A stretch of 64,000 bases of DNA. It comes from Bdellovibrio sp. (GTDB taxonomy: Bacteria > Bdellovibrionota > Bacteriovoracia > Bacteriovoracales > Bacteriovoracaceae). Each line of letters opens with the position of its first letter. Positions within the stretch are counted from its first letter, which is position 1. The position numbers and the translations under genes are program-made. The stretch is taken from assembly GCA_016187935.1 (NCBI GenBank), contig JACPIU010000015.1, forward strand, positions 20,323-84,322. Reading direction: 5' to 3'. Below are positions 44,702 through 51,802 of this stretch, in pieces. Under the pieces are notes generated by a model. It made no database searches. It was not told the origin of the DNA and saw only the letters and a program-made list of their open reading frames with translations.

Positions 44702-46156
44702 CTGGCGTTAAAAATCCTATTGGCGGACCCTTCAAATGAGTGGTTGGACTCAACCGCGAACTATTTGAAGCAACATTTGTATGAGGTCGAAGTTGTGAAC
44801 AGTGGCAAAAAGGCCCAGCTGTCACTTTATAACCACCAATTTTTTGCAGTTGTCCTCAATCTCGCCATTAAAAACCATAGCGGTCTTGAAGTTTTAAAAT
44901 TCGTGCGCACCAAGCATGCCGGGCAGAGAGTGATGGTCTTAGTGGAAAGTGTAGAGGAACTCAAGAAGGATAATTTGGATGGCGAAAAATTGAGAAAGTT
45001 AGGTGCCACCGAAGTCATGGTTAAGCCATTTACCTTGGATCAACTGCGAGATGTCTTGGAAGGCCAGCAGACGATTGATGATCTGGTAAAAAATATTGCT
45101 AAACCAACCGGACCTACGGAAGAAATGGAAGTTAAGGAGACGGATGCCAATTTTACCAAAGTAAAAATAGAAGAGTTTTATACCGGGCGGGCGATTCTTT
45201 TTGATGTCTTTATTCAATTGGGCAAAGATAAATATGTCAAAATTCTCTTTGCCGGTGACACCTTTTCCATAGAGCGTCTGAATCGATATAAAAATGAAAA
45301 GGGTGTTCAATTCCTGTATTTCCATAATACGGATCGAAAAAAATACATCCAGTACTGTAACTATCTCGCTTCAAAAATCATAACGAGTGTGAAAGTCAGC
45401 GGCCAGGCCAAAGTCAAAATGATGAAGGCCACTGCCGAAAAGTTAATTGAGGAAGTTTACTCCGTAGGACTTAAACCCCAAGCGGTTGAGGAGAGTAAGC
45501 AACTGGCACAGAATATGTATCAGTTGATCGAAAATCAGCCGGACCTTTATCAGGTACTAAGAGAATTTCAGGAGTTCGATCCTAATGCCTATACTCATTC
45601 CTACTCTGTTACCCTTTTTGCTACCGCTATCATCAAGCAGTTTGAATGGCAGTCGAAGGTTATGATCGAGACGACTGCTCTGGCCTGCTTATTGCACGAT
45701 GTTGGGAAAGTAAAAATGCCCAAAGAGCTGGTAGAGAAAAGACCTGCCACAATGACCCAAGCGGAATTGGAAATTTACAAAAAGCACCCGGAATTTGCAG
45801 ATCAAATTTTGAGTAATAATTTGATGATCGGACAGAATGTACGTCAAATTATTTTGCAACATCATGAGTATTTTAACGGCACGGGTTTTCCCAATGGACT
45901 CAAAGGAAACAAGGTCCTGAGCATTTCGAATATTATTTCTTTGTGCGATGATTTTGTGCATTTTATGATCGCGGAAAAAACCTCGCCCCCTGAGACACTC
46001 AAGAGGATTTTGGTCGATTCTGATTTGGTGAAACGTTACAATAGTTTAATCCTGGAAAATTTTATCAAGGTCTTCGTCGATCCCGGCAAGATTAGCAAAA
46101 ACCGCGCTTTGCCCAGTAATTCGCGCTTGGTTCCCAATAAGCGTGCAGCTTCCTAA
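44702..46156 (+). CDS. Pseudo-receiver plus HD-GYP-type domain protein
   Basis: About 484 residues. Residues 1-120 look like a CheY-type receiver, beginning LKILLADPSNEW, but the phospho-acceptor Asp is Asn (VVLNLAIKNHSG) and the acidic pair is incomplete, so phosphorylation is unlikely. A middle region of about 150 residues is beta/alpha and unassigned. The HD-GYP-like domain (about 280-440) has LLHDVGKVKMP, YKKHPEFAD, LQHHEYFNGTGFP (GFP instead of GYP). Here the metal His-Asp is kept, unlike the paralogue at 23511. Start: the first in-frame ATG/GTG/TTG is TTG 44720, which would cut the first beta strand. CTG 44702, six bases after GGGGG, keeps it. Confidence 0.8.
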   Translation: MALKILLADPSNEWLDSTANYLKQHLYEVEVVNSGKKAQLSLYNHQFFAVVLNLAIKNHSGLEVLKFVRTKHAGQRVMVLVESVEELKKDNLDGEKLRKLGATEVMVKPFTLDQLRDVLEGQQTIDDLVKNIAKPTGPTEEMEVKETDANFTKVKIEEFYTGRAILFDVFIQLGKDKYVKILFAGDTFSIERLNRYKNEKGVQFLYFHNTDRKKYIQYCNYLASKIITSVKVSGQAKVKMMKATAEKLIEEVYSVGLKPQAVEESKQLAQNMYQLIENQPDLYQVLREFQEFDPNAYTHSYSVTLFATAIIKQFEWQSKVMIETTALACLLHDVGKVKMPKELVEKRPATMTQAELEIYKKHPEFADQILSNNLMIGQNVRQIILQHHEYFNGTGFPNGLKGNKVLSISNIISLCDDFVHFMIAEKTSPPETLKRILVDSDLVKRYNSLILENFIKVFVDPGKISKNRALPSNSRLVPNKRAAS

Positions 46157-46172
46157 TAATCCCGAACTCAGG

Positions 46173-47204
46173 TTAATAAAATAATTTTTTGATGGGAAGT
46201 TTTTTTAATCGTTGAGCTGAAAATTGCTCCCACAATTTAAAATAGTCTTTTGATACTAAATAGGGGTATTGCAAGTGCTTAGCATTAATCAAGAAATGTG
46301 AACGCTTTTCAATTTTAAGCTCAGGAATTGGTTTCTCCATAAGATCACTAATGGCATATTCAACAATGGTGCCGCCGGCCAGTTCCACCTCCATCGTCCA
46401 CAAGGGGGCAGTTTTAGTTTTGATAATATTGGCCTGGGCGTTTTCTGGAATGACGTCCAAGATTGCTTGGGCCTTGATAGAGAGAAATTCCCTTAATAAT
46501 TCATTAACCAGGTCTTCTTGCAATGGATTGTCAGAATCATCGACCCATTCTTTGTTGTCTTTGTGTATGGCCTTGATCATCAAACTATTATCCTTCTTTT
46601 CGGCCCGGTAAAAGGCGATGGATTTGACCCGTTCAGGCGGATAGGGAGCGACTTTTGATTCGATAAATCTGGCCAAGTCCATTGTTTCTAAATTCTCACT
46701 GAGTCCGTCGATGTGAAAGATGGCGTCCTTGGCATTCACCGAAATGTAGGTAGAGTTATCGATAGAGTTACTCAGGCCGAAACGAATGGCCCAGGTTTTG
46801 CCATCTTGATTTTTCAGGTCAACTTCCAGAACTGGTGTGTCGAGAGAGAAATTATAGGTGTTGATGGGTTCAAGCTCATAAATCTTGCGAACTTTTAATT
46901 TATAGAGTTGATTTAGGATGGTGTAAATGGGGGCGGTGGCGGCGGGGAGCAATCGGGGTTTGGTCAACTGCCATTCAAAAAATTCGGTTCCGGGGCGATT
47001 CAGTAAAAAATCGCCTAAGCGATTTTTAAATCGAATTTCAACCAAATTCTCAAAATCTCCATCTTTGAAAACCAACTGAGTTTCTTTGACTTGAAATTGA
47101 CCTACTTTGGGCGCTTGGTAGAAATCAGAATAGAGCGCTACAGTGAAAGTAAATAAAATAAAAAAAACAAATAAGAATGTTGAAAGTGTGTGGGATTTAA
47201 CCAT
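46173..47204 (-). CDS. DUF4340-like membrane-anchored protein
   Basis: 343 residues. An N-terminal membrane helix (about 8-26) is followed by beta-rich repeats of the DUF4340 type: VEIRFKNRLGDFLLNR, WQLTKPRLLPA, DGKTWAIRFGLSNSIDNSTYISV (part) and ARFIESKVAPYPPERVKSIAF (part). DUF4340 proteins often sit with gliding/ABC (GldF/GldG) genes; none is here. The stop is 16 bp from the convergent HD-GYP gene. Weak ribosome-binding site. Confidence 0.8.
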   Translation of the reverse strand: MVKSHTLSTFLFVFFILFTFTVALYSDFYQAPKVGQFQVKETQLVFKDGDFENLVEIRFKNRLGDFLLNRPGTEFFEWQLTKPRLLPAATAPIYTILNQLYKLKVRKIYELEPINTYNFSLDTPVLEVDLKNQDGKTWAIRFGLSNSIDNSTYISVNAKDAIFHIDGLSENLETMDLARFIESKVAPYPPERVKSIAFYRAEKKDNSLMIKAIHKDNKEWVDDSDNPLQEDLVNELLREFLSIKAQAILDVIPENAQANIIKTKTAPLWTMEVELAGGTIVEYAISDLMEKPIPELKIEKRSHFLINAKHLQYPYLVSKDYFKLWEQFSAQRLKKLPIKKLFY

Positions 47205-47332
47205 GAAAACGATATACTCGCTTTTTGTTACGCCTTTTGGTCGGCCTACTGACTTGATTGGCCGTTATGGTCAATCATTGATACGATACGGGCAATTTTA
47301 GCGTGGGGCTTCAGGGCCGTATAGAGGATTTT

Positions 47333-47428
47333 GTGAAAAGCACTTTTTGCAAGAAACATAATGCAGAGAACACCACCAAGACGGCCGAGTACCGTAGAGT
47401 TCTATTTTTGGCCAGGAGGCAAAAATGA
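47333..47428 (+). CDS. Micro-ORF A of a tandem leader array
   Basis: 31 codons from GTG 47333, preceded by AGAGGA. It ends TAEYRRVLFLARRQK, identical to micro-ORF B, while the first half is diverged but alignable (K2, F5, K7, K8 shared). Its TGA overlaps the ATG of micro-ORF B (ATGA). An in-frame GTG at 47303 would lengthen it by ten residues. Very basic. Support is the RBS, the overlap and the repeat structure. Confidence 0.5.
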   Translation: MKSTFCKKHNAENTTKTAEYRRVLFLARRQK

Positions 47429-47548
47429 AACGCCATTTTTCGAAGAAAAATCTAACAATAGAAGCGGCCATGACGGCCGAGTACCGTAGAGTTCTATTTT
47501 TGGCCAGGAGGCAAAAATGAAACGCCATTTTTCGAAGAAAAATCTAAC
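47380..47548 (+). repeat. 77-bp perfect direct repeat, period 92 bp, with a third diverged half-copy
   Basis: 47380-47456 and 47472-47548 are identical. Each copy holds the 3' half of one micro-ORF, an AGGAGG, and the 5' part of the next, plus a small ATTTTTC/GAAAAAT hairpin after the start codon. The segment at 47333-47359 is a diverged copy of the 5' part (about 20 of 27 bases match), so the array is two and a half units. Confidence 0.93.
47425..47520 (+). CDS. Micro-ORF B of a tandem leader array
   Basis: 31 codons from ATG 47425, starting MKRHFSKKNLT and ending TAEYRRVLFLARRQK. A perfect AGGAGG six bases upstream lies inside the end of micro-ORF A, encoding its Arg-Arg. Its TGA overlaps the ATG of micro-ORF C as ATGA. 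Same length as micro-ORF A. Confidence 0.55.
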   Translation: MKRHFSKKNLTIEAAMTAEYRRVLFLARRQK

Positions 47549-47567
47549 TATCCAACTCCAGCATTGA
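47517..47567 (+). CDS. Micro-ORF C of a tandem leader array, truncated
   Basis: 16 codons from ATG 47517. The first 11 residues, MKRHFSKKNLT, are identical to micro-ORF B, then the sequence leaves the repeat and stops. It too has AGGAGG upstream. Its TGA is 1 bp from TTG 47569 and 4 bp from ATG 47572 of the proton-channel gene, which has no ribosome-binding site of its own. Translational coupling is therefore likely. Confidence 0.5.
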   Translation: MKRHFSKKNLTIQLQH

Positions 47568-47571
47568 TTTG

Positions 47572-48210
47572 ATGGCCTCCCTCAAAACGGGTGGCCTGAT
47601 CATGATTCCTTTGGTGATCTGCTCCCTGTTAGTCTGGGCCGTGGCCTGTGCTAAATGGCTGGCCATTCGCAATTTCAAAAGAGAATTATCCCTTATGGCC
47701 CAAAAGATTCCTGCGCTTTTGAGCGAGAAGAAAATTCATGAGGCCAAGGGATTATGCCAGATGGTGGAGTGTTTGGGGCCTTCGATGGAGGCCATGTTAC
47801 AAGGTCCGGGTGATAATAGTGAGATGTGGAAATCGAGAGTAGGGCGGCGTTTAACAGAAGCTTTTGTAGATCTAAGAAGTTCAATGTGGATTCTGGGCAC
47901 CATCGGCCCGTCGGCACCTTTTATAGGTCTGTTTGGTACGGTTGTGGGGATTATAAAATCTTTTGAATCGATCGCGGCCACCGGGAAAAGTGGTTTTAAT
48001 GTGGTGGCGGGTGGTTTGGCCGAGGCCTTAGTTGCCACGGCGGCCGGTATCATGGTCGCCGTCATGGCGGTTGTCCTTTATAACTATTTTCAAACCCGTT
48101 TTACTGAACTGCAAGGACGCACACGCCATTTATTGGAAGACTTCATGGATGTCATGTCGGAGCGTAAATTAGAGAGTAAAGAAAGTCTCTTAAAAGAACA
48201 GGTGAGGTAA
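47572..48210 (+). CDS. MotA/TolQ/ExbB proton channel protein
   Basis: 212 residues, three membrane helices. The family core is seen in the last two: LGTIGPSAPFIGLFGTVVGII and VAGGLAEALVATAAGIMVAVMAVVLY (read in parts), with the Thr and Gly/Ala packing residues expected. It forms the stator-like channel with the TolR/ExbD protein 2 bp downstream. There is no Shine-Dalgarno before ATG 47572 or TTG 47569; the upstream micro-ORF stop is adjacent. Tol-Pal, Exb or gliding-type roles cannot be distinguished since no tolA, tonB or pal is here. Confidence 0.92.
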   Translation: MASLKTGGLIMIPLVICSLLVWAVACAKWLAIRNFKRELSLMAQKIPALLSEKKIHEAKGLCQMVECLGPSMEAMLQGPGDNSEMWKSRVGRRLTEAFVDLRSSMWILGTIGPSAPFIGLFGTVVGIIKSFESIAATGKSGFNVVAGGLAEALVATAAGIMVAVMAVVLYNYFQTRFTELQGRTRHLLEDFMDVMSERKLESKESLLKEQVR

Positions 48211-48212
48211 GT

Positions 48213-48659
48213 GTGTCGTTCAACTCCTCCGCATTGAATGATCAAAATCCTGAAGAAGGTCAAGGCCCTCTTCAAACTGAGATCAACATGACCCCTTTGA
48301 TCGATATCATGCTTGTCTTATTGATTATTTTTATGGTGACATCTTCTGTCTCCCTCGACACAGGGCTGGATATCGATCTTCCGAAAACTCAAAGTGTTCG
48401 GGCAAAGAATGAAAATAAGTCGGTTCTGGTGTCACTTGACAAGTCTGGGGGGCTGTTTGTTCAAGGGAAACCGGTTAATTATGAGCAATTATTTACCGCT
48501 ATTCAAACTGCATTGGCCGCCGAATCGGCCAATTTGGTGATCTTCCAAGGTGATGAAAATGCCAAGTTAGGGCAGGCCATGGCCATTATGGATACAGCTA
48601 AACGTGCTGGTGCGCAAAAATTTGCTATTGCAGCGGAAGAACAAAAAAGTTCAAAGTAA
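48213..48659 (+). CDS. ExbD/TolR-family protein
   Basis: 148 residues from GTG 48213, two bases after the proton-channel stop and preceded by GAGG. Family hallmarks: EINMTPLIDIMLVLLIIFMV, a single membrane helix with the proton-carrying Asp of PLID, then a periplasmic domain with LDIDLPKT. It converts proton flow through the ExbB/TolQ channel into force on the envelope. Confidence 0.95.
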   Translation: MSFNSSALNDQNPEEGQGPLQTEINMTPLIDIMLVLLIIFMVTSSVSLDTGLDIDLPKTQSVRAKNENKSVLVSLDKSGGLFVQGKPVNYEQLFTAIQTALAAESANLVIFQGDENAKLGQAMAIMDTAKRAGAQKFAIAAEEQKSSK

Positions 48660-48687
48660 TAGGAGCAGGTTTATTATCAACGATCTG

Positions 48688-49566
48688 TTAGACATCCAAG
48701 TTGGCGAGGTCGTCTAATCCATCGCTTTCGGCGGCCGGTTTTTTCGGTTTGACTTCTTGTTTGATCGTCGTAAGGTCGGGCTCAATGGATTCTAGAAATT
48801 CGCGCAGAAGCGTTCGCTCACCAGGTTTTAAAAAAGTAAACTTGACACTGATGCGATAAGGAAGTTTTTGTCCACTGATAATGCGGCTTTTTAAACTATA
48901 ATGGCGACAATAGACAACATCAGCATTAACAATAAATCTTTTCGGGATAAGAAATTCAATAACAATGGCCTGACCCTCAGAAAAACGTCGTCCTGCAAAG
49001 AAAGACATTTTATCCATGTAGATTTCGCCCAAGACAGTACGTCCATGGCAAAGTTTAGCGGGTTCTATGGCCGGGGTTTTTTGGCGGATAATAATAGGGG
49101 CGTTGGGGTCCACTTGGGGAGCAGCGATTTGAGGTTCCGCTTGGGGTTCCGCTTCGCTTGTTGCTTCTACCGGGTTCTCCGTTGGACTTGAGGCCTGAAT
49201 TTGATCGTCAGCATTTGTCACTTCGGATACCGCTGGGGCCTCTGCTGCGGCAGGGGGGACCGTTGGGTCGGCAACGTCAGACGATTTCTCATCTTGTCCG
49301 CCCTTAATGAGGTTAAGCGCTGGTTTATTTTCTGGTGAATTCTCAGGGGATGGAGCGCTTGTCTCAGTGCCCACTGAATTGGGCGTGTATTCGCTGATCA
49401 GGCCTTGCAAGTAACTGTTCACGCCGTCATTCCCGGTAGAACTATTCGCATCACCCTCTTGTGCCAAATGTTCCTTAATTCGTGCTTCGACTTCATCCCG
49501 TAGGGACCAAATTCGCAGGGAGATTTTTTTGATGAGGACAGGATCATTTGATTGTCGATGAATCAT
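48688..49566 (-). CDS. PilZ-like domain protein with acidic linker
   Basis: 292 residues, no signal peptide. An N-terminal helix pair is followed by a long Pro/Ala/Glu-rich linker (about 60-165). A C-terminal beta-barrel-like region (about 170-265) resembles PilZ: GEIYMDKMSFFAGRRFSEGQAIVIEF in parts, then VNADVVYCRHY and ISVKFTFL. The canonical RxxxR and D/NxSxxG c-di-GMP motifs are not clear, so binding is doubtful. Weak ribosome-binding site. The end is 28 bp from the convergent tolR/exbD gene. Confidence 0.65.
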   Translation of the reverse strand: MIHRQSNDPVLIKKISLRIWSLRDEVEARIKEHLAQEGDANSSTGNDGVNSYLQGLISEYTPNSVGTETSAPSPENSPENKPALNLIKGGQDEKSSDVADPTVPPAAAEAPAVSEVTNADDQIQASSPTENPVEATSEAEPQAEPQIAAPQVDPNAPIIIRQKTPAIEPAKLCHGRTVLGEIYMDKMSFFAGRRFSEGQAIVIEFLIPKRFIVNADVVYCRHYSLKSRIISGQKLPYRISVKFTFLKPGERTLLREFLESIEPDLTTIKQEVKPKKPAAESDGLDDLANLDV

Positions 49567-49731
49567 ATAGAGACCATTTTAATATAACGCTTGGCAGAAG
49601 TTGAGGATGAGTTTAAAAGGGCAATTCTTTCCAGGATGGGTGAGCGGCGCAGCATAACAATAGGCTTTTTATATAGAAACAATTTTATCAAGGTCATGGA
49701 AGGTCTTGATTTGGCGTTGAAGGAGTACAAC

Positions 49732-51423
49732 ATGAGAAAGGCCGTGAAAGGAATTGGTTTATGTGCTCTGGCGTTCCCTTTATTAGGGATGGCCACAGTG
49801 GATTTGAAATCTCCCCATGTCCCGGGAGAGTTGATTATTAAACTCAAAGATGGGGCGAGTGCCGCGCACTTCAGCGGACATAAGGCACTCAAAACTTTAT
49901 GGTCAAAATCTTACCATGTGGGATTCGGAGAACTGGTGCATATCAAGGTGAGTGATAAGGCCGATTTGGCCAAGACCATTTCTAGCATTGCCGGGATGGA
50001 TGGAGTTGAATACGTTGAGCCGAACTATATTTATACAGTCGGAAAACCTCTTGCAAAAAATGCTGTGAGCGCCGCCTATGATTCTTCCTTGGCACCCAGC
50101 GATCCCCGTTTCGGGCAACTCTGGGGATTGAATAATACAGGTAACAATGCTCCCGACGGTACTCGGGGAGTGGCCGGAGCAGACGTCCAGGCCCTTCGCG
50201 CTTGGGAAATAACCAAGGGGTCACGTCAGGTTAAGGTTGCCATTATCGATACTGGTATTGATTACAATCATGAAGACCTCAAGGCCAATATCTGGAGCAA
50301 TGAAGCAGAAGCGAACGGCAAGGCGGGCGTGGACGACGACAACAACGGATTTGTCGATGATATTCATGGATATGACTTTGCCAACAAAGATGGTGACCCG
50401 CTTGATGGCCATGGCCATGGAACTCACTGTTCAGGCACTATCGGTGCTGTTCATGACAATGGTATTGGTGTTGCCGGTGTTATGGCCGATGTGACGATGG
50501 TGGCCGTGAAATTTTTATCTGACGCGGGTTCAGGCACTACCGCTGATGCCGTCCTTGCAATTGATTATGCTACTAATTTAGGTGTTGATATCATGTCAAA
50601 CTCATGGGGCGGCGGTGGACGTTCCGAGGCCCTCTTTGACGCCATCAAGCGTGCCAATGATAAGGGCATCATCTTTACTGCTGCTGCTGGTAATAGTAGC
50701 TCTGATAATGACCAGTCTCCTCATTACCCATCCAACTATGAAGTTGATAACGTGATTTCTGTTGCGGCCCATACCAACGGAGACGGATTGGCCTCCTTCT
50801 CCTCTTACGGCCGGCGAACAGTTCACGTCGCAGCACCAGGGCATAAAGTTCTTTCCACCGTAACAAACAATTCTTACGATGTTTATTCAGGTACCTCCAT
50901 GGCCACCCCTCATGTTACAGGGGTACTCGGACTCCTTCTTTCTAAAGAAGGTAATCTCACAGTGGCAGAGGTCAAGGAACGTTTATTGGGAACTTCTGAA
51001 CCGATACGGGCCTACCGCCGTAAGACTATCTCTGGCGGACGCTTGAATGCTTACAATCTTTTGACCAACACACGTCCTTCACGCCAAGAACCTGATCCAA
51101 GTGCGTGGCGAGTTGTAAGATTGGACAAGAAATTTGAAACAGATCATCCCTATTTACATAATCAGAATGTCGCACGGGAGATGGTTGTCCCAGGAGCAAA
51201 GTATGTTCGTGCTAAAATCAAGCGCTATGATCTTGAATCCGGGTATGACTTTTTGAAAGTGACCGGCAAGGCCAGAAACGAAATTGAGTCCTTGTCAGGG
51301 GCCGGCGCTGAGTACGTCACGGATTATGTTGATGGTGATACTTTACGTCTCGAATTTACCTCTGATAGCTCGGTCTCAAAATGGGGATTCTTAGTCGAAG
51401 AACTAGAAGCCATTATGGAATAG
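49732..51423 (+). CDS. Secreted subtilisin-like serine protease (S8)
   Basis: 563 residues. Signal peptide, then an I9-like propeptide (about 28-105), then the S8 domain with the catalytic triad Asp173 (IIDTGID), His229 (GHGTHCSG) and Ser389 (GTSMATPH); oxyanion Asn321 in AAAGN. A C-terminal beta domain of about 100 residues follows with GYDFLKVTG and YVTDYVDGDTLRLEF (CUB/P-domain-like). ATG 49732 follows AAGGAG; a frame back to 49591 is open but lacks a site. Extracellular proteases of this sort fit a predatory or scavenging lifestyle, as inference. A strong terminator follows. Confidence 0.95.
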   Translation: MRKAVKGIGLCALAFPLLGMATVDLKSPHVPGELIIKLKDGASAAHFSGHKALKTLWSKSYHVGFGELVHIKVSDKADLAKTISSIAGMDGVEYVEPNYIYTVGKPLAKNAVSAAYDSSLAPSDPRFGQLWGLNNTGNNAPDGTRGVAGADVQALRAWEITKGSRQVKVAIIDTGIDYNHEDLKANIWSNEAEANGKAGVDDDNNGFVDDIHGYDFANKDGDPLDGHGHGTHCSGTIGAVHDNGIGVAGVMADVTMVAVKFLSDAGSGTTADAVLAIDYATNLGVDIMSNSWGGGGRSEALFDAIKRANDKGIIFTAAAGNSSSDNDQSPHYPSNYEVDNVISVAAHTNGDGLASFSSYGRRTVHVAAPGHKVLSTVTNNSYDVYSGTSMATPHVTGVLGLLLSKEGNLTVAEVKERLLGTSEPIRAYRRKTISGGRLNAYNLLTNTRPSRQEPDPSAWRVVRLDKKFETDHPYLHNQNVAREMVVPGAKYVRAKIKRYDLESGYDFLKVTGKARNEIESLSGAGAEYVTDYVDGDTLRLEFTSDSSVSKWGFLVEELEAIME

Positions 51424-51440
51424 CCTCATCTTGTACAAAT

Positions 51441-51472
51441 AAAAAAGGGCCGCGAATTCGTGGCCCTTTTTT
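51441..51472. terminator. Bidirectional terminator between the protease and L28 genes
   Basis: AAAAAAGGGCC (51441-51451) pairs with GGCCCTTTTTT (51462-51472), and the centre CGAATTCG is itself a palindrome. The A6 and T6 arms give U-tracts for both convergent genes. Confidence 0.9.
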
Positions 51473-51501
51473 ATGACTTCAATGCTCAAATGAAATCAGT
51501 A

Positions 51502-51735
51502 TTAAGCAAAGAGACGTTTATTTTTTTTCAAATACTTGGACAATCCTCCAACCTTATCGAGTGATCTGATGGCCTTGGCAGAAACCCTCAATCGCACACT
51601 TTCACCTGATTCTGAATCGAAAATTTTCTTGGTTTTGAGGTTGAGTTGTGAGCGCTTTTTAGTTTTGATGTTTGAATGAGAAACCTTGTGCCCGACAAGT
51701 CTTTTTCGTCCGGTTAACTGGCATTGCTTTGACAT
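51502..51735 (-). CDS. rpmB: Ribosomal protein L28
   Basis: 77 residues. MSKQCQLTGRKRLVGHKVSHSN, a Lys-rich middle with LNLKTKKIF, and RLRVSAKAIRSLDKVGG match L28. Only one N-terminal Cys is present, as in E. coli L28, so no zinc knuckle. ATG 51735 follows AAGGATT. It lies 67 bp downstream of the transketolase stop on the same strand. Confidence 0.94.
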   Translation of the reverse strand: MSKQCQLTGRKRLVGHKVSHSNIKTKKRSQLNLKTKKIFDSESGESVRLRVSAKAIRSLDKVGGLSKYLKKNKRLFA

Positions 51736-51802
51736 GATCTGAATCCTTGTTACTGCATAAAGATTGGCGACTATATCTAAAATCAACTTATTCGACAAGC
51801 CT

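Noticed and set aside
47298..47528. 76-residue minus-strand frame spanning the 77-bp repeats
   Set aside because: No ribosome-binding site; the plus-strand micro-ORFs have AGGAGG and ATGA overlaps that explain the repeat better.
49591..49731. N-terminal extension of the subtilisin
   Set aside because: ATG 49732 has AAGGAG and begins a standard signal peptide.
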